Source: Symploca sp. SIO3C6 (lineage in GTDB: Bacteria > Cyanobacteriota > Cyanobacteriia > Cyanobacteriales > Coleofasciculaceae). Taken from it: a stretch of 64,000 nt of DNA. The stretch is taken from positions 37,853 through 101,852 of the forward strand of contig JAAHHJ010000016.1 in assembly GCA_010692425.1 (NCBI GenBank), in the 5' to 3' direction. Below, piece after piece: positions 15,830 to 24,513 of the stretch (position 1 is the stretch's first letter; every line of letters begins with the position of its first letter). The notes beneath the pieces are model-generated. The model saw only the letters and a program-made list of their open reading frames with translations, ran no database searches and was not told where the DNA came from. Position numbers and translations under genes: made by a program.

Positions 15830-17182
15830 TGCCCAACTACCTTTTTCTGGCCAAATGGCAAAGGTGATACCAGGAGTTTGGATATTGACAAACATGGTAC
15901 GACCATCTGGAGAGAAGCAAGCGCCAGCAAATTCTCTTGTATTGAGGGCATTACGTGCAAACTGATATAGTTCCCCGGAAGGAGTAATACCAACTACAAA
16001 TTGTGTTTCTGGACCATCTTCACAGAGGAAGAAATCACCAAAGGGAGCGATAGTAATATTATCTGGTTCATCAAGTACGCTGCGGTCTGTTGATTCCACA
16101 AAAAGTTTGACTGTATTGGCGGAAGCATTGTAGCACCAAACCTGACCTGCTCCAATATCACCACCAGTGGTAGAAACCCAGTAAATGTTACCATTACCGT
16201 ACCAAGCCCCTTCACCACGTTTAAAGATAGCTGCGCCTTTTTCCTGGGCTTCTAAGCGCAGAGTATCTTCATCTGGGTTAACATCTTCAATTTCAACCCA
16301 TTCCACTGGTAAAGACTGACCTTTCCGAGAAAGAAAACCAGTACTAGTATCCACAGTAGGCATACCTTTAATCACCAGTGCTTCCAGGATACCACCGGAC
16401 TTTAAATCGCCAAATTTGTTAGGACGAAAACGATAAATACAGCTATCGTTTCTGTCTTCAGTTTCGTAGACATAACCAGTAGCAGGATCTACTGCCACTG
16501 CTTCATGATTAAAACGACCCATAGCAATTAAAGGTACAGGATCTACCAGTCCACCTCTTGCTGGAACTTCAAAGTTGAAACCGTGTTTTTTACTAACATT
16601 ATTAACATCCCCTAGTGTATTACCTGCTGGAGTAGAGGTATTTTCTTCACAGCTAATCCAAGAACCCCAAGGAGTTGGACCACCAGCACAGTTACGTATA
16701 GTACCAGCTAAGGAGTTGAAATGTCTGATTAGTTTGCGTTCTTTCGACAGTATAAGTGTGGAAGTACCACCTGCAGCTAAGGGGTCATACTTTTTAGAAT
16801 CTGGTGCTGTAAGTTGGTTCTCTTCACTAGCACTGATTTCATGGTTACGGACTAAGATTGTAGTGCCTCTAGGTCCAGCAAAAGCTGCCATACCATCATG
16901 ATCTTCTGGTACTAAATTACCATCATTCATAGGCTGACCAGTGATGGAAAAGGCAACATATTTAAATCCATCTGGTAAGTCTAACAAAGGAATTCCTTGA
17001 ATCTCTAAAGGCAGCTCTTGGATATTCTCGGGAAATTTTGGTTTGAGTGAACCAAAACCTTTCCCAAGAACCGATTTACCCAAAGCTACTCTCGAAAACA
17101 GAGCTTCCAGTGGTGATGCTACTACTACACCAGCAGCAGTTGTACCTGCTAAGGCAAAAAATTTACGTCGTGATATAGCCAA
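15824..17182 (-). CDS. phoX: PhoX-family alkaline phosphatase (DUF839), Tat-exported
   Basis: 452 aa. The N-terminus carries a twin-arginine signal (ISRRKFFALAG, then a hydrophobic stretch), so it is exported folded. The blocks LVRNHEIS, GGTSTLIL, WGSWISCEENTSTP, GRFNHEAVAVDPATGYVYETEDR and FLCEDGPE match the PhoX / DUF839 family, calcium- and iron-dependent phosphatases that release phosphate from organic esters. The length is typical. A candidate Pho box lies about 75-100 bp upstream. Monocistronic, with a terminator at 15395-15436. Confidence 0.9.
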   Translation of the reverse strand: MAISRRKFFALAGTTAAGVVVASPLEALFSRVALGKSVLGKGFGSLKPKFPENIQELPLEIQGIPLLDLPDGFKYVAFSITGQPMNDGNLVPEDHDGMAAFAGPRGTTILVRNHEISASEENQLTAPDSKKYDPLAAGGTSTLILSKERKLIRHFNSLAGTIRNCAGGPTPWGSWISCEENTSTPAGNTLGDVNNVSKKHGFNFEVPARGGLVDPVPLIAMGRFNHEAVAVDPATGYVYETEDRNDSCIYRFRPNKFGDLKSGGILEALVIKGMPTVDTSTGFLSRKGQSLPVEWVEIEDVNPDEDTLRLEAQEKGAAIFKRGEGAWYGNGNIYWVSTTGGDIGAGQVWCYNASANTVKLFVESTDRSVLDEPDNITIAPFGDFFLCEDGPETQFVVGITPSGELYQFARNALNTREFAGACFSPDGRTMFVNIQTPGITFAIWPEKGSWAR

Positions 17183-17254
17183 AGTGTTCTCCTGGTTTAG
17201 ATTTATCTAATTGGAATTAGTTTAGTATAAAAGTATCAATTCCAGAAAAACATT

Positions 17255-17284
17255 TGATTATTTACTGGTTAAAATTAATTTAAG
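17255..17284 (-). promoter_or_regulatory. Candidate Pho box upstream of phoX
   Basis: On the minus strand: CTTAAATT, 3 bp, TTTAACCA, 3 bp, AATAATCA. This is the 8-bp unit with 3-bp spacing described for SphR/PhoB sites in cyanobacteria; the third unit is poor. The rest of the 395-bp intergenic region (17183-17577) is AT-rich with nothing else I can name. Confidence 0.4.
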
Positions 17285-17577
17285 TCTTCTCAAAAGAAAA
17301 ACAATTGTAGTCCTTCAATTTAATCAATGATTTACAAGTTATATACTATATAAAGTAACTGTAAAGTCAATTTAAATTCATTATAAAAATATCTGTAAAG
17401 TGTTGACATAATCTAGCGAAGACGCTTAGATAGTGACAAGCGTTATTGAGACTGACAATAACATCACAAGACAAGTTAATTATTATTGATTGTCTGGATA
17501 ATTGCAGCCTTAACTAACGTTAATTCAAGCATTTACTAACCTCCCCCCACAGTATTCATAAATAAGGAAAAATATCA

Positions 17578-18135
17578 ATGCCTAGAATCTGGCAAACAAT
17601 TGTTGTTGCTACTACTGGCGCAGCACTAACCCTAGCAGCAATTGATGCTAACCCTGCCCATGCCCTGAAATTTAAATCTAATTTCACAGTAGATATAACT
17701 ACAGGTGATTTGGCAGGAAATTCTTATGAGGGTTATTTAACTTTTGATGATTCTGAACTCACTGGAACTGGAAGCGAGACAGTTGTAGCTGACAAAGTTT
17801 CATTCGACTTTAATGGTTTAACCTATACTGAGAAGCAAGATTTTTATTATCCTAGTGCTCCTTTTGTAGAATTTGATAGCGGTACTTTCTTGGGATTGAA
17901 CTTCTCTCCTTTCGATGATTTCTTTGCACTTCCCTTCGACCTAATTAACGATAGTTTAGAGTATTTCGCCCATAACAGTGGAGAGGTTGCTGTTAGTTCC
18001 TTAGGGGGAGGAGTGGGAAGTGTTACTTACACTGAACCGGAAGCTGTTCCCGAACCTGCAACTATTTTGGGACTGAGTGTTATTGGTTTAGGTTTTCTGC
18101 TAAGGAAAAAGCAAGTATCATCCCAAAATATCTAG
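17578..18135 (+). CDS. PEP-CTERM sorting-domain protein
   Basis: 185 aa. An N-terminal signal peptide (IVVATTGAALTLAAI, cleavage near PAHA) and a C-terminal PEP-CTERM signal (AVPEPATILGLSVIG, hydrophobic stretch, then LRKK) mark it as exported and processed by an exosortase. The body is Asp/Phe/Gly-rich beta-type sequence without a recognisable catalytic domain, typical of structural or adhesin-like PEP-CTERM proteins. No exosortase gene is in the window. A strong terminator follows at 18229-18269. Confidence 0.9.
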   Translation: MPRIWQTIVVATTGAALTLAAIDANPAHALKFKSNFTVDITTGDLAGNSYEGYLTFDDSELTGTGSETVVADKVSFDFNGLTYTEKQDFYYPSAPFVEFDSGTFLGLNFSPFDDFFALPFDLINDSLEYFAHNSGEVAVSSLGGGVGSVTYTEPEAVPEPATILGLSVIGLGFLLRKKQVSSQNI

Positions 18136-18228
18136 TTAAAAACTGCCTTTAATTTGGATATTTTTCAGTGCATTGGTTTTTCATCAGTGAAGTGATTTAG
18201 TTGATTAGTTGTGTCGTAAGTAACAGAG

Positions 18229-18269
18229 CGTTCACTACTTGATTGAAGTGAACGTTTTTTATTTTTTTT
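18229..18269 (+). terminator. Rho-independent terminator
   Basis: CGTTCACT and AGTGAACG form the stem, followed by TTTTTTATTTTTTT. It ends the PEP-CTERM gene. The rest of 18136-18459 is featureless AT-rich sequence. Confidence 0.9.
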
Positions 18270-18459
18270 ATAAGAAGTTATACAGGCAGATAACAAAATT
18301 CAAGACACGGGGACAAATTGGATGGGTATTTGACCCATACTAATTTCGACAAGGAAGTTTATCTTTATATCTAATTGGTATTAATTAGCATGCCTCCTAC
18401 TCCTAATTTCTTACTCCCTACTCCCTTCTTCAAATTTCATCTAAATAACAACTGCCATA

Positions 18460-18990
18460 TTAGTCATCTTGATCATCAAAACCACGACCATCATCATAAT
18501 AGCCGTCTTCACTTTGAAAATTACCACTATTATTTCTACTCCTGCGACGACGAAAATTACCACGCCCATTGTTGAAACCAGTGGTACTTGTTCTCGAAGC
18601 AGACTCACTTACCGGAGGTTCTTTGAAACCTAGCAGAATTTCTGAATCACCTAAATAACGAACCCACTGCTGAATACTAGGTTCTGCTTGCCAATCAAAA
18701 CGAGAAACTTTCACCATTAAAATCGGTGCCATTTGTCCATTACGTTCCCCTAAAATTGTGACAGTAACCTCTCTCACGTTTGAGTTTTCTACAAATTCCT
18801 GGTCAATAGAAGTCTTGGCAACAATTTCTGCTCTCTTAATCAAAGATTCAAAAGTTTGGCTGCTATTAGAGTTAATAATTAAGTCTATCTGTCTGACTTG
18901 AGCTAAAGCTGGCATAGTATAAATCCCCCAAGTCATTACAATTGAAAGAATGCTGGGGATACTCCAACGACGGATATCTATAGCTTTCAT
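18460..18990 (-). CDS. Hypothetical exported protein with Arg/Asp/Gly-rich tail
   Basis: 176 aa. N-terminal signal peptide (SIPSILSIVMTWGIY, cleavage near ALA). The mid-part (QIDLIINSNSSQTFESLI, EVTVTILGERNG) is a compact alpha/beta segment; from about 125 on the chain is low-complexity (NNGRGNFRRRRSRNN, then DGYYDDGRGFDDQDD). No family assigned. Confidence 0.75.
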   Translation of the reverse strand: MKAIDIRRWSIPSILSIVMTWGIYTMPALAQVRQIDLIINSNSSQTFESLIKRAEIVAKTSIDQEFVENSNVREVTVTILGERNGQMAPILMVKVSRFDWQAEPSIQQWVRYLGDSEILLGFKEPPVSESASRTSTTGFNNGRGNFRRRRSRNNSGNFQSEDGYYDDGRGFDDQDD

Positions 18991-19195
18991 AATTATGAAT
19001 TATGTATCAACTATGGTTGTTGTTTTTGTGAAGATACAATGAAGTTGACTCTGGAACCCTAATAATATAAAGATTGTGACAAGTTCATAAATTTGAACTA
19101 AGCAATGAAAATTGATATATTTGCATTTGTCTCTTGGGAAGAATAACATAATAGACTTAATAGTTAAGTAAGCTTTGATTAATAATTGGTAAAGG

Positions 19196-19861
19196 ATGTC
19201 TAATCAGCATTGGTTAACTCTATTGCGAGAGAAAAAAGCAATTGCCGTGATTCGGACATCTCGTAAATCACTGGGGTATCAAATGGCTCAAGCCGTAGCA
19301 GCTGGTGGAGTGTCGGTAATTGAAATTACTTGGAATAGCGATTGTGCCCCTGAGTTGATTAGTCGAATGCGCAAGGAATTGCCAAACTGTATTATTGGTA
19401 CTGGTACACTCATGAATCTAGAACAACTACAGCAGGCAATAGATGCTGGCGCACAGTTTCTGTTTAGTCCCCATGTAGAAACTAGGCTGATTGAGGCGGC
19501 AGTGACTGCGGGCGTGCCGATAGTGCCAGGAGCAATGTCTCCGACAGAAATTATTACTGCCTGGAATGCTGGTGCTAGCTGTGTGAAAGTGTTTCCGATT
19601 CAAGCGGTGGGTGGAGCAAGTTACATCAAAGCTTTACAAGGCCCACTAGGTCAAATTCCCCTAATTCCCACTGGTGGTGTTACCATTAGCAATGCTCAGG
19701 AGTTTATGGAGGCAGGTGCGATCGCAGTTGGCCTAGCTGGAGATTTATTCCCAAAACCATTAGTTTCTAAAGGTGATTGGGAGGCAATCGCCCAAAGGGC
19801 AAAAACTCTCATCGAAAAGCTGGCTAAGTACACAATTGCTCCAGGAAGACTAGAGGCCTAA
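19196..19861 (+). CDS. eda: Bifunctional KHG/KDPG aldolase
   Basis: 221 aa class I aldolase cleaving 2-keto-3-deoxy-6-phosphogluconate to pyruvate and glyceraldehyde 3-phosphate (Entner-Doudoroff pathway). The Schiff-base Lys131 is in SCVKVFP; Glu43 (VIEITW) and the phosphate-binding IPTGGV are present. Typical length. No edd gene is adjacent. Confidence 0.95.
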   Translation: MSNQHWLTLLREKKAIAVIRTSRKSLGYQMAQAVAAGGVSVIEITWNSDCAPELISRMRKELPNCIIGTGTLMNLEQLQQAIDAGAQFLFSPHVETRLIEAAVTAGVPIVPGAMSPTEIITAWNAGASCVKVFPIQAVGGASYIKALQGPLGQIPLIPTGGVTISNAQEFMEAGAIAVGLAGDLFPKPLVSKGDWEAIAQRAKTLIEKLAKYTIAPGRLEA

Positions 19862-19964
19862 AATAGAAATAGGCGTTAATCCAATTTATTGACGGGAAAA
19901 AATAATCTAGCCTCTCGGGGTCATCGAACTTCTCTGCTCAAACTTCAAGGGAGGTATGGTGCCG

Positions 19965-20603
19965 ATGACAAGCATCATTTCTGATAATTCTTATAGATTT
20001 CTGCTTCGGTCTAGAAAATTATTATCGAAATTCATATGGGTCAAATACCCTACCATCTATAAGGTGCATAAAATTGGTTGGGGTCAAATCCCCATCCAAT
20101 TTATCTCCGCGTCTCCGCGTCTCCCTATCCCCGCGTCTTTAATTGCGATCGCACTAATTCTAACAGCTTTAATTTTACCTATAGAGCCAGTCTTAGCTAA
20201 TGAGCAACGCGAAGTCATTGCTACCAGAATGATGGAGTTGCAAGATTCACAGGAACGCTGGATTCAAATTAATCTTACCGAGCAATTGCTGATTGCTTGG
20301 GAAGGTTCAGAGCAAGTATATCTAGTTAAGGTATCCACTGGCAAAGAATCCACTCCTACCTTAACTGGTACTTTTGCGATTCAGTCCAAGCGTCCCATTG
20401 ATCGTATGCGCGGCGAGGACTATGATGTACCTGATGTTCCCTATGCCATGTACTATGACAGAGGATATGCCATTCATGGGGCATACTGGCATCGCAAGTT
20501 TGGAACACCAGTTAGTCATGGCTGCATTAATGTGGCAGTTGATCATGCCGAATGGTTATTTGATTGGGCGTCTGAGGGGACTTCGGTGGTAATTCATGAG
20601 TAA
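19965..20603 (+). CDS. L,D-transpeptidase (YkuD domain)
   Basis: 212 aa from ATG at 19965, chosen because GGGAGG lies at a normal distance from it; the in-frame ATG at 19956 is too close. A membrane segment or signal peptide (SLIAIALILTALILPI, then EPVLA) is followed by the YkuD catalytic domain (about 95-212), with the His of AIHGAYWH and the SHGCINV motif containing the catalytic Cys. It would form or edit peptidoglycan cross-links in the periplasm. The sequence before the signal peptide (around FISASPRLPIPAS) comes from a CGCGTCTCC heptamer array inserted in frame, giving an unusually long N-terminus. Confidence 0.88.
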   Translation: MTSIISDNSYRFLLRSRKLLSKFIWVKYPTIYKVHKIGWGQIPIQFISASPRLPIPASLIAIALILTALILPIEPVLANEQREVIATRMMELQDSQERWIQINLTEQLLIAWEGSEQVYLVKVSTGKESTPTLTGTFAIQSKRPIDRMRGEDYDVPDVPYAMYYDRGYAIHGAYWHRKFGTPVSHGCINVAVDHAEWLFDWASEGTSVVIHE

Positions 20604-20636
20604 GGCATTAGGGAAATAAAAAAATATCCCATCTAG

Positions 20637-20668
20637 GGGAGAGGGGGAGATGGGGAGATGGGGAGATG
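20637..20668. repeat. GGGGAGA heptamer array
   Basis: Short array between the L,D-transpeptidase and the Uma2-like gene. Confidence 0.8.
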
Positions 20669-20736
20669 ATTCTATGATTCTTTAGATCATATTTATCAGT
20701 AAATGGGATAATTTATTTCTTGGAATTCCCTTAGCA

Positions 20737-21543
20737 ATGACTCAGAGTTTAACACCACTTGACCTACCTCCTCCCTTTCCTGATCACACTCAATTGCCAG
20801 AGTCAGATGGTACTTTTGTGAAAAACTTTCAGGAGCATCCCCAGAGTATAATACTCACTGACTCGATTGGTCCAGTTTTACAAAAACTACATCCCGATGG
20901 GCAATATGCCATTGGTCAAGACTGCGGTATTTATTGGCGACAAACGGAGCCACCAGAAAAAGGTGCAGAAGCTCCTGATTGGTTCTATGTCCCTAATGTA
21001 CCACCAAAGCTTGATGGTAAAATCCGTCGCTCCTATGTGTTGTGGCGGGAATTAATAGCACCTTTAATTGTACTAGAGTTTGCTTCGGGAGATGGTTCAG
21101 AAGAAAGAGATCAAACTCCCTTATCCTTCTCTACTCAAGGGGAGGTGACTAAACCGAGTAAGTTTTGGGTTTATGAGCGCATCATGCGGATTCCCTACTA
21201 TGGAATTTATCAGATTAATAATGGCAAGTTAGAAGTATATAATCTGGTCAATGGTTTCTATGAACTAATGACAGCTAATGAGCGGTTTCATTATCCAATA
21301 ATGCCCTTAGGAGTAGAGTTGGGATTGTGGGAAGGCAGTTATCAAAATCAAACCCAACTTTGGCTTAGGTGGTGGAATCAGCAGGGAGAGTTGTTGTTAA
21401 TTGGTGAGGAGAGGGCGCAAAAGGCGGAGCAAGCGCGAAGGGATGCGATACCTCGGTTGTTGGAGATGGGGTTGAGTTTGGAGCAGGTGGCAGAGTCGTT
21501 GGGTTTGGAATTGGAGGAAGTTAGAAATAATACTCGGAAGTGA
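20737..21543 (+). CDS. Uma2-family protein, longer form
   Basis: 268 aa. The conserved region (APDWFYVPNVPPK, IAPLIVLEFASGDGSEERD, KFWVYERIMRIPYYGIYQI) matches the long cyanobacterial Uma2/DUF820 subtype, with Asp (PDW) and Glu (VLEFAS) in the expected PD-(D/E)XK positions. The C-terminus is helical (RAQKAEQARRDAI, RLLEMGLSLEQVAESL), the usual tail of this subtype. Function unproven. Confidence 0.88.
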   Translation: MTQSLTPLDLPPPFPDHTQLPESDGTFVKNFQEHPQSIILTDSIGPVLQKLHPDGQYAIGQDCGIYWRQTEPPEKGAEAPDWFYVPNVPPKLDGKIRRSYVLWRELIAPLIVLEFASGDGSEERDQTPLSFSTQGEVTKPSKFWVYERIMRIPYYGIYQINNGKLEVYNLVNGFYELMTANERFHYPIMPLGVELGLWEGSYQNQTQLWLRWWNQQGELLLIGEERAQKAEQARRDAIPRLLEMGLSLEQVAESLGLELEEVRNNTRK

Positions 21544-21564
21544 TATTATTTAATCTACAAATAC

Positions 21565-24303
21565 TTAATCATCAATCGATCCTTCTGCCGGCTGAGAAAT
21601 TGACAGCTGTTGCTTTAGGGCTTCTGGCACATTAATCGCTTCCTTTAAACCCCGCACATCTTCCCACTTCGTATCCTCATCCCAGGTAATGTTTTCAAAG
21701 TATGCGCCACTAAGGTATGCGCCACTGAAGTCTACACCTCTAAGGTCTGTACCACTGAAGTCTGCACCTCTAAGGTCTGCACCTCTGAGGTCTGCACCAC
21801 TAAAGCCTGCGCGTCTGAGGTCTGCACCACTGAGAAATGCGCCACTGAGAAATGCGCCACTGAGGAATGGTCCAACTGTATTTCGGAAAGAATGAAAGTC
21901 AACGCTATTGCTATAGCTAATAATGCGAAGTAATCGCTCACTATCAAAATATTCAGTATTTTTTTTCCCGCAGGGATGAAAAGCAATTTTATCCTTCAGC
22001 TCATTGTTTTCCTGAGCGTAACGATGCAATTCTAAGAGCAAAATCATCACATTTAGCCCAACATTGATATCTACCCGTCGTTGACCTAACTCAACTCCAT
22101 ACTTGCGCAATTTTTGACCTGTTTTCTGGGGTAGCGTTGTTTCCTCCAGGTTGTCTATAAATTCGCCATTGCACCAGTCGAGATAAAACTCTTCCAAACG
22201 CTGAAACAACTGCACTAGCTCCTCATTACTTAAATCGAGCAGCGCCATCAGATAGTCTACAATTTCTCGTGTCAGTCCACCATAACCTAGTAAGTCGTAA
22301 ATCTCCTCTGCTAACTGTTCCCTAGATACTATAAATCCCCGACGCCTGCGGCGCGATTCTACCAATACCCACTCTTGAAGGCTTTCTTGAAAGCGCAAAG
22401 CACATAAAAACTCACCAAAACTTTTATGAACAAACTCCACTGCTCCTTCCTTGATACCAGAAGCAGAAGCTGGCCGAAGGTAAAATGCAGCCAAGGCATT
22501 TCTGAGGGGATTTTCGCCAATGCGCTGTTGTGCCTTTTCCAGCAATTCTTTAGCGGCATCATCTCCTTTGAGACGCTCCTCAATCATGTTGATTGAAGCC
22601 CATTCGCCGCCGGCTTGAGTAACACATAAACCTGCTTCCATCAGAATGCGCTTTAAATCCTCCGTCTCTTGCTCAGTAAGTTCAAAATTGAGTTCTTGAG
22701 GACGCTGCTTTGTTAGTACCCAGTCTAGGGCTTTTTGATAAATCAGAATTTTAGCATTAGTACTGCTAGCCTTCTCAAACATTCCGGCTTCTAATTCACC
22801 ATCCCGATGCATCGCTGCTAACAGGTAAAGTAATAGAGGCTCTTGGGCTAATTGCTTTACTCGTAGTGGGCAGTTTTGAGCTTGCAAAAACTCCTGAAAC
22901 CTAGTGGCTTTATCTGAACCAACGAACTTTCCCCAGTTGCTCAACCACTGCTGCTGGAGTTTTTCATCCATCAACTCTATTTGCACCCGCTCTAAATTAC
23001 CGGGAACAACAATACCTTGTAATGCCAACTCTCTGCCAGTAACTAAAAACCGATGTCCCAATTGGGGGTTTTGCTGGCAGCTGCTTTGAAAGTACCCTAC
23101 CTTTTTAAGAAAATCTTCAATACCACCAGAGGTTCTCCCCTGCATTCGCAACTCATCAAAGCCATCAAGTAAGAATAAAAAGCGAGTATTAGAATCAGTT
23201 AACCAGCCATTATCACTCTTGGCAAAATCTTCTTGAACAGCAGCACGGAGGGTATTCTCTATATTCTCTTCAAAGGCATGAATATCCCGCAGTCGAATTA
23301 ATATTGGTGTCCAGATGGGGTGAAGATGTTGACGCACCCAATCGGCAAACATCCGACAAAAAACACTTTTTCCGCGCCCTGGTCCAGCTTGAATAAACAT
23401 CACTTGACCATTTTTGCCAGGGTTAGAAAGCTGCTCTTTTGCCCAACTCTCTAAATTAACTGAGTTTGCCTTTTCTTTGACTTTCCCATTGCTATCGAGT
23501 AACTGAGCGTTTAGGGGTACATAAATATCGGGAATTTTGAATTCTTCACCTAGTACTTTCCACTGTTGAATTCGCAGCGGATTACTAGAATTGGGGGATA
23601 TTTGTTCAGTCAGATAAGATTCAATGTTGCCGTATTTTCCAGTTGCTGCTGTTTCCTTGGCTGCTGCTCTAGTAACACTTAGAGGCTTGACGATAGTTTT
23701 TGACTCGTATGAGAGGAGTGAATCTATATGGGGATAAGTACCCCAAGCTACCCACCCAGTTACTAGGGGAATGGTATATCGATCTAGTCCTTTTTGTTCC
23801 AGGTAAAGAGATAATTGCTGATTTAAGGCTTGCGCCAATTTTGATTCTGGAAAATAGGTAAATGCTTCTTCAATTAGCGCCTGATCTAATTCAAGTTCTC
23901 CCAACTGGTCAACTTGCTGCTTAGCATCTTTATCAGATACTCCAGCACCAATTTTTTCCCTTAACCAGTTATTATTTTCAACTAAAGAATCAAAACTCTG
24001 TATATAAGCTAAAGGGAATGCGATCGCTACCCATTGCTCCAGGGTGGGCCTGTCTTCAGTCTTGTCACGAAGCAGGTTTAACCCTTTGCGGCTGAGTCCA
24101 ACAAAAGATAGCCCTGCGGCAACAGCAGCCACTGGCGCTAGTGGAGTACCCAGTAAACCGAGATGAATCATCAATTCCAAGCTAGCTTTAGAAACTTCTG
24201 CCCCAGCTTCAACCCTTTCTCCAGGTGTTCCTAACTCCCGGATATCAGTATTGAGCAATTGCCAAACCCGTTTAACTTTTTCCACTGTCTTAAGTTTTTG
24301 CAA
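21565..24303 (-). CDS. NACHT ATPase with C-terminal pentapeptide repeats
   Basis: 912 aa. The N-terminal about 250 residues are helical with a hydrophobic stretch (LGTPLAPVAAVAAGL). The NACHT domain has Walker A GPGRGKSV and Walker B FLFLLDGFDEL, then the arginine-rich sensor helices and a C-terminal helical module (VEFVHKSFGEFLCALRF). The C-terminus has about a dozen pentapeptide repeats (A-F-L-S-G and A-D-L-R-G types, about 805-865), forming a beta-helix that probably serves as the sensor or binding surface. No effector domain such as TIR or nuclease is visible. Downstream of an Hsp70-like gene on the same strand. Confidence 0.92.
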   Translation of the reverse strand: MQKLKTVEKVKRVWQLLNTDIRELGTPGERVEAGAEVSKASLELMIHLGLLGTPLAPVAAVAAGLSFVGLSRKGLNLLRDKTEDRPTLEQWVAIAFPLAYIQSFDSLVENNNWLREKIGAGVSDKDAKQQVDQLGELELDQALIEEAFTYFPESKLAQALNQQLSLYLEQKGLDRYTIPLVTGWVAWGTYPHIDSLLSYESKTIVKPLSVTRAAAKETAATGKYGNIESYLTEQISPNSSNPLRIQQWKVLGEEFKIPDIYVPLNAQLLDSNGKVKEKANSVNLESWAKEQLSNPGKNGQVMFIQAGPGRGKSVFCRMFADWVRQHLHPIWTPILIRLRDIHAFEENIENTLRAAVQEDFAKSDNGWLTDSNTRFLFLLDGFDELRMQGRTSGGIEDFLKKVGYFQSSCQQNPQLGHRFLVTGRELALQGIVVPGNLERVQIELMDEKLQQQWLSNWGKFVGSDKATRFQEFLQAQNCPLRVKQLAQEPLLLYLLAAMHRDGELEAGMFEKASSTNAKILIYQKALDWVLTKQRPQELNFELTEQETEDLKRILMEAGLCVTQAGGEWASINMIEERLKGDDAAKELLEKAQQRIGENPLRNALAAFYLRPASASGIKEGAVEFVHKSFGEFLCALRFQESLQEWVLVESRRRRRGFIVSREQLAEEIYDLLGYGGLTREIVDYLMALLDLSNEELVQLFQRLEEFYLDWCNGEFIDNLEETTLPQKTGQKLRKYGVELGQRRVDINVGLNVMILLLELHRYAQENNELKDKIAFHPCGKKNTEYFDSERLLRIISYSNSVDFHSFRNTVGPFLSGAFLSGAFLSGADLRRAGFSGADLRGADLRGADFSGTDLRGVDFSGAYLSGAYFENITWDEDTKWEDVRGLKEAINVPEALKQQLSISQPAEGSIDD

Positions 24304-24412
24304 GCCGCCGCGCTACATTGACACCAACTTAACTCTTGAATTACAAATATAGCAACTTTACTCAGGTAATTCTCCAAATCTTATGCTTGCTACAAATACT
24401 TTGGAAGTAATA

Positions 24413-24493
24413 TATAAGTAATAAGTAATAAGTAATAGGTAATAAGTAATAAGTAATAAGTGACAATAAGAGTATTTATTACTTATTACTAAT
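24413..24493. repeat. TAATAAG / TTATTAC heptamer arrays, inverted
   Basis: About seven TAATAAG units followed by TTATTAC units in the opposite orientation, capable of forming a long AT-rich hairpin between the Hsp70-like and NACHT genes. Confidence 0.85.
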
Positions 24494-24513
24494 CGATATT
24501 ACCTATTTCCTGT

